A stretch of 64,000 nt of DNA, from the NCBI RefSeq assembly GCF_900110655.1, contig NZ_FOEQ01000011.1, positions 1 through 64,000 on the forward strand. Reading direction: 5' to 3'. Below the pieces are notes generated by a model that was not told where the DNA came from, did not search any database, and saw only the letters and a program-made list of their open reading frames with translations. A program made the position numbers and the translations under genes. This document shows, one piece after another, positions 57,667-64,000 of the stretch. Origin of the DNA: Pseudomonas soli. GTDB taxonomy: Bacteria > Pseudomonadota > Gammaproteobacteria > Pseudomonadales > Pseudomonadaceae. Position 1 is the first letter of the stretch, and each line of letters starts with the position of its first letter.

Positions 57667-60600
57667 ACCTCTCCGCACCTTTCATCCGCCGGCCTGTGGC
57701 CACCATGCTGCTCAGCCTGGCGATCATGTTGCTGGGCGGGGTGAGTTTCGGCCTGCTGCCGGTGTCGCCGTTGCCGCAGATGGATTTCCCGGTGATCGTG
57801 GTACAGGCCAGCCTGCCTGGAGCCAGCCCCGAGGTCATGGCGTCCACCGTCGCCACGCCGCTGGAGCGCAAGCTTGGCGCCATTGCCGGCGTCACCACCC
57901 TGACCAGCAGTTCCAACCAGGGCTCGACCCGGGTGATCATCGGCTTTGAACTGGGCCGCGACATTGATGGTGCGGCACGCGAGGTGCAGGCCGCGATCAA
58001 CGCTACCCGCAACCTGCTGCCCAGCGGCATGCGCAGCATGCCCACCTACAAGAAGATCAACCCTTCCCAGGCGCCGATCATGGTGCTGTCGCTGACCTCG
58101 CAGGTGCTGTCCAAGGGCAAGCTCTACGACCTGGCCGACACCATCCTGTCCCAGAGCCTGTCACAGGTCAGCGGGGTAGGGGAAGTACAGATCGGCGGCA
58201 GTTCGCTGCCGGCGGTGCGCATCGAGCTCGAGCCGCAACTGCTCAACCAGTACGGCCTGTCCCTGGACGATGTGCGCGCCGCGGTGGCCAACGCGAACCA
58301 GCGCCGGCCCATGGGCTTTGTCGAGGACAGCGAGCGCAACTGGCAAGTGCGCGCCAACGACCAGTTGGAGCAGGCCGAAGACTACAAGCCTATCATCATC
58401 CGCCAGCAGAATGGTTCGATCCTGCGGCTGTCGGATGTGGCCAAGGTCAGTGATGGCGTGGAAAACCGTTACAACAGTGGCTTCTTCAACGACGAGAGCG
58501 CTGTGCTGCTGGTGGTCAACCGCCAGGCCAACGCCAACATCATCCAGACCGTCGACCAGATCAAGGCCGAGCTGCCGGCACTGCAGTCGCTGTTGCCGGC
58601 CAGCGTCAAGCTCAACGTAGCCATGGACCGCTCGCCGGTGATCAAGGCCACCTTGAAGGAGGCCGAGCACACCTTGCTGATCGCGGTGGTGCTGGTGATC
58701 CTGGTGGTGTACCTGTTCCTCGGCAACTTCCGCGCCTCGCTGATCCCGAGCCTGGCGGTACCGGTGTCGCTGGTGGGTACCTTCGCCGTGATGTACCTGT
58801 GTGGGTTCTCGCTGAACAATCTGTCGCTGATGGCGCTGATCCTTGCCACCGGCCTGGTGGTGGACGATGCCATCGTGGTGCTGGAGAACATCTCCCGACA
58901 CATCGAGAAGGGCGAGAGCCCGATGCGCGCGGCCTACAAAGGCGCGCAGGAGGTCGGTTTCACCCTGCTGTCGATGAACGTCTCGCTGGTGGCGGTGTTC
59001 GTCTCCATCCTGTTCATGGGGGGGATCGTTCGCGGGCTGTTCAAGGAATTCTCGATCACCCTGGCGGCGGCAATCATCGTCTCGCTGGTGGTGTCGCTGA
59101 CCCTCACGCCGATGCTCTGCTCGCGCTGGCTCAAGATCCATGGCCCGCAGCAGCAGACCCGCCTGCAACGCTGGAGCGACCGTATTCACCAGCGCATGGT
59201 CGCCGGCTACGACAAGAGCCTGGGCTGGGCGCTGCGCCACAGGCGCCTGACCCTGCTCAGCCTGCTGGCCACCATCGTACTCAACATCGCGCTGTACGTG
59301 GTGGTGCCCAAGACCCTGATGCCGCAGCAGGACACCGGCCAATTGCAAGGTTTCATCCGCGGCGATGACGGGCTGTCGTTCACGGTCATGCAACCAAAGA
59401 TGGAAATCTACCGCCGCGCCCTGCTCGCGGACCCGGCCGTGGAGAGTGTCGCCGGCTTCATTGGCGGCAACAGTGGTACCAATAATGCGTTCGTGCTAGT
59501 ACGACTGAAACCGATCGCCGAGCGCAAGGAGAATGCGCAGAAAGTCATCGACCGCTTGCGCAAGGACCTGCCGAAGATACCCGGCGGGCGTCTGTACCTG
59601 ATGGCCGACCAGGACCTGCAACTCGGTGGCGGCGGGCGCGACCAGACCACCTCCCAGTACCTGTACACCTTGCAGAGCGGCGATCTGGCCGCTTTGCGCG
59701 AATGGTTCCCCAAGGTCGCCGCCGAGCTGCGCAAACTGCCCGAGCTGACCGCCATCGACGCCCGTGACGGTGCTGGCACCCAGCAGGTGACCCTGGTGGT
59801 CGACCGTGACCAGGCCAAGCGCCTGGGCATCGACATGGACATGGTCACCGCGGTGCTCAACAACGCCTACAGCCAGCGACAGATCTCGACCATCTACGAC
59901 AGCCTCAACCAGTACCAGGTGGTGCTTGAGATCAACCCGAAATACGCCTGGGACCCGAGTACCCTGGAGCAGGTGCAGGTGATCACCGCCGACGGCGCCC
60001 GGGTGCCGCTGTCCGCCTTTGCCCGCTACGAGAACAGCCTGGCCAACGACCGCGTCAGCCACGAAGGGCAGTTTGCCTCCGAGGACATCTCGTTCGATGT
60101 TGCCGAAGGCTACAGCCCCGACCAGGCCCTGGCCGCGCTGGAGCGGGCGGTGGCCAGGCTTGGCCTGCCCGAATCGGTGATCGCCAAGCTCGGTGGCGAC
60201 GCGGACGCGTTCACCAAGACCGCCCAAGGCCAGCCGTTCATGATCCTCGGCGCCCTGGTGCTGGTGTATCTGGTGCTGGGCATTCTCTACGAGAGCTACA
60301 TCCACCCGCTGACGATCCTCTCCACACTGCCCTCGGCCGGGGTCGGCGCCTTGCTGGCGCTGTACCTGACCGGTGGCGAATTCAGCCTGATCTCGTTGCT
60401 CGGTCTGTTCCTGCTGATCGGCGTGGTGAAGAAGAACGCCATTCTGATGATCGACTTGGCCCTGCAACTCGAGCGCCATGAAGGCTTGTCACCGGAGGCG
60501 TCGATCCGCCGTGCCTGCCTGCTGCGCCTGCGGCCGATCCTGATGACAACCCTGGCCGCGATCCTCGGCGCGCTGCCGCTGCTGCTCAGCCGCGCCGAGG

Positions 60601-60773
60601 GCGCCGAGATGCGCCAGCCGTTGGGCCTGACCATCATCGGCGGCCTGGTGTTCAGCCAGATCCTCACCCTCTACACCACGCCTGTGGTCTACCTGTACCT
60701 CGACCGCCTGCGCCACCGGTTCAACCGCTGGCGCGGCGTGCGCACCGACGCTGCCCTGGATACCCCGCTATGA
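57663..60773 (+). CDS. muxC: RND efflux transporter MuxC (MdtC-like)
   Basis: A 1036-residue RND pump, about the same fold as MuxB and a paralogue of it (NLSAPFIRRPVATMLLSLAIMLLGGVSFGLLPVSPLPQ; TM4 GLVVDDAIVVLENISRHIEKGES). MuxB and MuxC arose by duplication and are both needed in the pump. Coupled to muxB and opmB by ATGA overlaps. Substrates reported for MuxABC-OpmB include macrolides, novobiocin, tetracycline and aztreonam-type drugs. Confidence 0.96.
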   Translation: MNLSAPFIRRPVATMLLSLAIMLLGGVSFGLLPVSPLPQMDFPVIVVQASLPGASPEVMASTVATPLERKLGAIAGVTTLTSSSNQGSTRVIIGFELGRDIDGAAREVQAAINATRNLLPSGMRSMPTYKKINPSQAPIMVLSLTSQVLSKGKLYDLADTILSQSLSQVSGVGEVQIGGSSLPAVRIELEPQLLNQYGLSLDDVRAAVANANQRRPMGFVEDSERNWQVRANDQLEQAEDYKPIIIRQQNGSILRLSDVAKVSDGVENRYNSGFFNDESAVLLVVNRQANANIIQTVDQIKAELPALQSLLPASVKLNVAMDRSPVIKATLKEAEHTLLIAVVLVILVVYLFLGNFRASLIPSLAVPVSLVGTFAVMYLCGFSLNNLSLMALILATGLVVDDAIVVLENISRHIEKGESPMRAAYKGAQEVGFTLLSMNVSLVAVFVSILFMGGIVRGLFKEFSITLAAAIIVSLVVSLTLTPMLCSRWLKIHGPQQQTRLQRWSDRIHQRMVAGYDKSLGWALRHRRLTLLSLLATIVLNIALYVVVPKTLMPQQDTGQLQGFIRGDDGLSFTVMQPKMEIYRRALLADPAVESVAGFIGGNSGTNNAFVLVRLKPIAERKENAQKVIDRLRKDLPKIPGGRLYLMADQDLQLGGGGRDQTTSQYLYTLQSGDLAALREWFPKVAAELRKLPELTAIDARDGAGTQQVTLVVDRDQAKRLGIDMDMVTAVLNNAYSQRQISTIYDSLNQYQVVLEINPKYAWDPSTLEQVQVITADGARVPLSAFARYENSLANDRVSHEGQFASEDISFDVAEGYSPDQALAALERAVARLGLPESVIAKLGGDADAFTKTAQGQPFMILGALVLVYLVLGILYESYIHPLTILSTLPSAGVGALLALYLTGGEFSLISLLGLFLLIGVVKKNAILMIDLALQLERHEGLSPEASIRRACLLRLRPILMTTLAAILGALPLLLSRAEGAEMRQPLGLTIIGGLVFSQILTLYTTPVVYLYLDRLRHRFNRWRGVRTDAALDTPL

Positions 60774-62254
60774 ACTTTGCCCACACCCGAATCCATCGTG
60801 CCCTCAGGCTGCTGACCCAAGGGCGCGGCTCGCGCCTGGTCAGCGCCGGGTTGTGCGTGGCCATGCTCAGCGCCTGTACCTTGAGTCCGGACTATCACCG
60901 CCCGGAGATCAGCACCCCGGCGCAGTTCAAGCAGGCCGAGGGCTGGACCCAGGCCAACCCGTCCGATGCCGTCGCCCGCGGGGCATGGTGGGAGCTGTAT
61001 GGCGACAAGCAGCTCGACGCCCTGGTGGAAGAGCTCAACCGCAGCAACCAGACGGTGGCGCAGTACGAAGCGCAGTATCGTCAGGCCCAGGCGCTGGTGC
61101 GCAGCAGCCGCGCCGCGCTGTTCCCCTCATTGAACCTCACCGTTGGGAAGAACCGTTCGGCCCAGGGCACCGGGAGCTCCAGCTCGAGCCTGTCGAACAA
61201 CAGCAGTGGCATCCGCGATACCTACAACGCGCAACTCGGCGTGAGCTGGGAAATCGACCTGTGGGGCAAGCTGCGTGAAGCCATGAACGCCAACGAGGCC
61301 AGTGCCGAGGCCAGCTTCGCCGATATGGCGGCCATTCGCCTGAGCCAGCAGTCGGAGCTGGTGCAGAACTACCTGCAACTGCGGGTCATCGACGCGCAGA
61401 AACGCTTGCTCGAGGCCACGGTAGCGGCCTATGAACGGTCGTTGAAGATGAACGAGAACCAGTATCGCGCCGGGGTTGCCGGGCCGGATGCCGTAGCCCA
61501 GGCACGTACCCAGCTCAAGAGCACCCAGGCCGACCTGATCGACCTGGCCTGGCAACGCGCGCAGTACGAAAACGCCATTGCCGTGCTGATGGGCAAGGCC
61601 CCGGCCGACTTCGCCCTGGCCGCGAGCGGCGACATTCCGGCATTGCCGCAGGTGCCGGTGTCGCTCCCTTCGCAGTTGCTCGAGCGCAGGCCCGACATCG
61701 CTTCAGCCGAACGCAAGGTCATGGCGGCCAACGCCAACATCGGCGTCTCCCGGGCGGCGTACTTCCCCGACCTGTCCCTGAGCATGAATGGCGGGTACTC
61801 CAGCAGCAGTTTCAACAACTGGATCGAGCTTCCCAACCGTTACTGGTCCGTCGGCCCGCAGTTGGCGTTGACGTTGTTCGATGCCGGCAAGCGTAGCGCC
61901 GAGGTGGACCGCAGCGTGGCGGTGTACGACCAGACCGTGGCGCAGTACCGGCAGGCCGTGCTGGATGGGTTCAAGGAGGTCGAGAACTACCTGGTGCAGC
62001 TCAAGGTGTATGGGGACGAAGCCGTTGTCCGGCAGGAAGCGCTCGAGGCGGCGCGGGAGTCGTTGCGCTTGACCGAGAACCAGTACAAGGCCGGGTTGAT
62101 CGGTTACCTGGACGTGGTGAACGTGCAGACCACGGCGCTGAGCAGCGAACGCAGCGTGTTGACCCTGTTGCAGGGGCGGCTGGTGGCGAGCGTGCAGTTG
62201 ATCGCGGCGCTTGGCGGTGGCTGGGATGCTCGCACGCAGTTGGCCGAGCAGTGA
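60770..62254 (+). CDS. opmB: Outer-membrane efflux channel OpmB (TolC/OprM family)
   Basis: A 494-residue NodT/OprM-type lipoprotein channel. The lipobox is at LSACTLSPDYHRPE (Cys near residue 36) and the OEP repeats follow (WWELYGDKQLDALVEELNRSNQ; YFPDLSLSMNGGYSS; ENYLVQLKVYGDEAVVRQEALEAARESLRLTENQYKAG). The N-terminal stretch is longer than usual before the signal peptide, so the true start might be a downstream Met (for example the one in CVAMLSAC). Overlaps muxC by ATGA and completes the operon. Confidence 0.94.
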   Translation: MNFAHTRIHRALRLLTQGRGSRLVSAGLCVAMLSACTLSPDYHRPEISTPAQFKQAEGWTQANPSDAVARGAWWELYGDKQLDALVEELNRSNQTVAQYEAQYRQAQALVRSSRAALFPSLNLTVGKNRSAQGTGSSSSSLSNNSSGIRDTYNAQLGVSWEIDLWGKLREAMNANEASAEASFADMAAIRLSQQSELVQNYLQLRVIDAQKRLLEATVAAYERSLKMNENQYRAGVAGPDAVAQARTQLKSTQADLIDLAWQRAQYENAIAVLMGKAPADFALAASGDIPALPQVPVSLPSQLLERRPDIASAERKVMAANANIGVSRAAYFPDLSLSMNGGYSSSSFNNWIELPNRYWSVGPQLALTLFDAGKRSAEVDRSVAVYDQTVAQYRQAVLDGFKEVENYLVQLKVYGDEAVVRQEALEAARESLRLTENQYKAGLIGYLDVVNVQTTALSSERSVLTLLQGRLVASVQLIAALGGGWDARTQLAEQ

Positions 62255-62330
62255 CCTGCTGTTGGCGACTTGGCCCGTGACGCTGTACCGCATCTCAGAT
62301 AGCCAGATGGCGCGTGGCGTTTGGCCATTT

Positions 62331-62383
62331 CTCGTGCAAACTGGGTAAAGCCACCTCGTCGGTGGCACAATCCATTGCACGAG
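62331..62383 (+). promoter_or_regulatory. 5' structure that could mask the ribosome binding site of the solute-binding protein
   Basis: CTCGTGCAA (62331-62339) is fully complementary to TTGCACGAG (62375-62383); the second arm includes GAG of the GAGG Shine-Dalgarno (62381-62384). Inside lies a further hairpin GCCACC/GGTGGC (62350-62366). If transcribed, the pairing would hide the ribosome site of the gene that starts at 62391. Confidence 0.5.
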
Positions 62384-62390
62384 GAACGCC

Positions 62391-63200
62391 ATGAGCGGAC
62401 GTTGTCTGGGCTTGTCTGTGTGGTTGTCGTGCCTGCTGGCAGTTATTCCACTGCACGGCCTGGCCACAGACAGCTGCAAGCACCTCACCGCCACCGGCAA
62501 CCCGGAGTACCCACCTTATCTCTGGCGCGACCCGCATAACCCCGAGCAACTTATCGGGGCCAATGCCGACCTGCTGAAGGAGGTGGCCAAGGACCTCGGC
62601 CTGGTGGTGGATGTGGTGTATGTCGGGCCGTGGTCCAGGGCGCAGGAGGAAGTGAGCAGCGGGCGCATCGACATGCTCGCCGGCTACTTTCGTACCCAGG
62701 CGCGCGAACTGTTGACCGACTTCATCAGCCCGCCATTTCTGTTCAATTCCAGCGTGGTCTGGGTGCGCAAGGGCGAGGGCTTCGCCTACAGCGACTGGTC
62801 CGACCTCAAGGGGCGACGCGGCGGAACGCTGGTCAACAATAGCCATGGCCAGGCGTTCGACGACTACGCCCGGGCGCAGCTCCACCTCGAAGCAGTGCCC
62901 AGCGCCACCCAGGCCTTCCAGAAGTTGCTGTTCAGGCGCAGCGACTACGTGATCTTCGAGCAGTATCCCGGCATGGCCCTGGCGCGCACGTTGGGCAAGG
63001 AAAAGGAGCTGGAGGTACTTGAGCCGCCGGTGTCCAGCGAAGGGCTGTACCTGGCGCTATCGCACAAGTCGGGTTGCAACCAGCCGGCACTGCGCGAACA
63101 GCTGGCGCGCAAGATGCGGGAGCTGGTGGCAGGGCCCTTGCCCGAACAACTGGTGGCCGAAAACCTGGAGCGCTGGCAGCGTCAACAGGCCGGAAAGTGA
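62391..63200 (+). CDS. Periplasmic amino-acid-type solute-binding protein
   Basis: A 269-residue periplasmic substrate-binding protein (family 3-like, PBPb). A signal peptide (about 1-25) is followed by TATGNPEYPPYLWRDPHNPEQLIGANADLLKEVAKDLG and WSRAQEEVSSGRIDMLAGYFRTQAR, typical of this family. No ABC permease gene is next to it, so it may serve a separate transporter, a chemoreceptor or a signalling role. GAGG lies 6 bases before the ATG. The Cys pair (CKH and SGCNQ) may form a disulfide. Confidence 0.88.
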   Translation: MSGRCLGLSVWLSCLLAVIPLHGLATDSCKHLTATGNPEYPPYLWRDPHNPEQLIGANADLLKEVAKDLGLVVDVVYVGPWSRAQEEVSSGRIDMLAGYFRTQARELLTDFISPPFLFNSSVVWVRKGEGFAYSDWSDLKGRRGGTLVNNSHGQAFDDYARAQLHLEAVPSATQAFQKLLFRRSDYVIFEQYPGMALARTLGKEKELEVLEPPVSSEGLYLALSHKSGCNQPALREQLARKMRELVAGPLPEQLVAENLERWQRQQAGK

Positions 63201-63230
63201 ATCGGGCTGACGCGGCGCTGTCACGCTAGC

Positions 63231-63512
63231 TCAGCTCTTGCACTTGGCCACGACGACCTGGCAGGTCCGCGGCGTGCCCCCGGACCTGCCGGCGTAGCGC
63301 ATGCAACTGTCCAGCGACTTCCTGCTCGCCATGGCCAGTGTCGGACCGAATGCCAGGCCGCCTTCGCCGCTGCTGGGCAGCGCCTTGGCATAGCAGTTGG
63401 AGCCTTGGGCGGCGTAGCGGGTGCTGGCGTGCTTGTTCGAACAACCGGTCGAGACGAACAAGGTGATGGCGAGCAGGGCGAGGCGCACTGCATGCCGGGG
63501 CAGGGTGGCCAT
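63231..63512 (-). CDS. Small lipoprotein of unknown function
   Basis: A 93-residue lipoprotein. GGAG is 6 bases before ATG 63512. The signal peptide ends in a lipobox VSTGC (Cys near 24), then SNKHASTRY. The mature part carries three more Cys (NCYAK, SCMRYAG, TCQVVVAKCK). No similarity to a known domain is visible. Confidence 0.78.
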   Translation of the reverse strand: MATLPRHAVRLALLAITLFVSTGCSNKHASTRYAAQGSNCYAKALPSSGEGGLAFGPTLAMASRKSLDSCMRYAGRSGGTPRTCQVVVAKCKS

Positions 63513-63821
63513 TGCAGGCTCCGGGAACGGCGTGGTGGTGTGTTGAGCTTAGCCGGAGTCGCTTCGCTTGGCTTGGTGTTTCTCGTGGTCAGGGATGCCA
63601 GATCGATGGGTTTGCCCGCGGTCGATGCCATGAGCAGAAGCAAACGACAAGTGGCATTATGCCTCCAGTTACTCGCGCAAAGGCTCTAACCCCTTCACTG
63701 CAGGGCTTGCGAGCGGATTTTGGATCCATCGAGAAGCGCGAAAAGCCCGTGCGTTTCAGCAAAGCTTGAGTACAATCATCGGCTTTTCCCCGGCCTGCCG
63801 GGTTCGTTCCTGGAAGTGCGA
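63513..63821. other. Intergenic region before the MHYT gene
   Basis: 309 bases between the divergent lipoprotein gene and the MHYT gene, with no convincing ORF. A CCCGGC/GCCGGG hairpin (63789-63802) lies 20 bases before the MHYT ATG. TACAAT at 63771-63776 could be a -10 box but has no good -35 partner. Confidence 0.5.
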
Positions 63822-64000
63822 ATGCTGATCGGTAGCTACTCCTCCTCGCTGGTGTTGATCTCGCTGTGCGTGGCCATCCTTGCCTCCTACACGGCCCTGG
63901 ACCTGACCGGGCGCATCGCCACGGCCAAGGGCCGGGCGGTGTACCTGTGGATGGGCGGCGGGGCATTGGCCATGGGCATCGGCATCTGGTCGATGCACTT
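63822..64000 (+). CDS. MHYT-domain signalling protein, N-terminal part (partial)
   Basis: The start of an integral membrane sensor: the 59 codons in the window encode two membrane segments and a WSMHF motif at the end, matching the MHYT pattern (MIGSYSSSLVLISLCVAILASY start). MHYT domains with GGDEF/EAL tails (MucR/NbdA type) sense oxygen, CO or NO and control c-di-GMP; the tail is outside the window, so the output domain is not known. Confidence 0.82.
   Translation, partial: MLIGSYSSSLVLISLCVAILASYTALDLTGRIATAKGRAVYLWMGGGALAMGIGIWSMH

Overview
The window is high-GC DNA with the gene content and order of a Pseudomonas putida-group bacterium. It carries a lipopeptide synthetase, a muxABC-opmB efflux operon, an MvaT/H-NS-family gene, an OprD-type porin, hpd, gloA, tpx and P. 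putida-type REP palindromes. The adenylation codes of the synthetase point to a xantholysin producer (P. mosselii-like). That species assignment is inference; no rRNA or other phylogenetic marker is present. I found no tRNA, CRISPR array, insertion sequence or prophage.

Layout. (a) 1-18967: the end of one NRPS gene and a complete four-module NRPS with tandem thioesterases (predicted residues Gln10 | Leu11-Leu12-Gln13-Ile14), followed by macA-macB export genes; a LuxR-type regulator converges on macB (19023-19670). (b) 19894-25000: housekeeping and small genes: hisN-like phosphatase, YdjM-like membrane hydrolase, three small proteins, an AroE-like dehydrogenase, gloA and an mvaT-family gene. 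(c) 25288-27745: OprD-family porin, cobF and a small secreted protein. (d) 27827-31601: a VreA/VreI/VreR-like cell-surface signalling triad preceded by a probable Pho box and followed by only three Hxc-type type II secretion genes (GspJ, GspH, GspC-like). (e) 31583-43464: GNAT, LysE and alpha/beta-hydrolase genes, an emrAB-type pump with a palindromic operator candidate, a START-domain protein, an isolated ureidoglycine aminohydrolase-like bicupin, a beta-propeller protein, a TerC-CBS-CorC membrane protein preceded by an overlapping proline-rich leader ORF, an EamA transporter and a CSS-EAL phosphodiesterase. (f) 43779-52999: hpd, DJ-1/PfpI protein, nucleoside deaminase overlapping a soluble hybrid histidine kinase, a TPR protein, aromatic aminotransferase, HAAAP amino-acid permease with a HutC/GntR-like palindrome, and tpx. 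(g) 53195-62254: muxABC-opmB with a CpxR-like box upstream. (h) 62331-64000: a solute-binding protein whose ribosome binding site lies in an inverted repeat, a small lipoprotein, and the start of an MHYT-domain signalling protein.

Most interesting points: the phosphate-linked VreAIR locus with an apparently truncated Hxc secretion cluster; the 29-codon Pro-rich leader ORF whose stop overlaps the TerC-family start codon (MgtL-like logic); the Shine-Dalgarno-sequestering inverted repeat before the solute-binding protein; and the operator-like palindromes before the HAAAP permease and emrAB. Family assignments come from motifs recognised by eye; no database search was possible.
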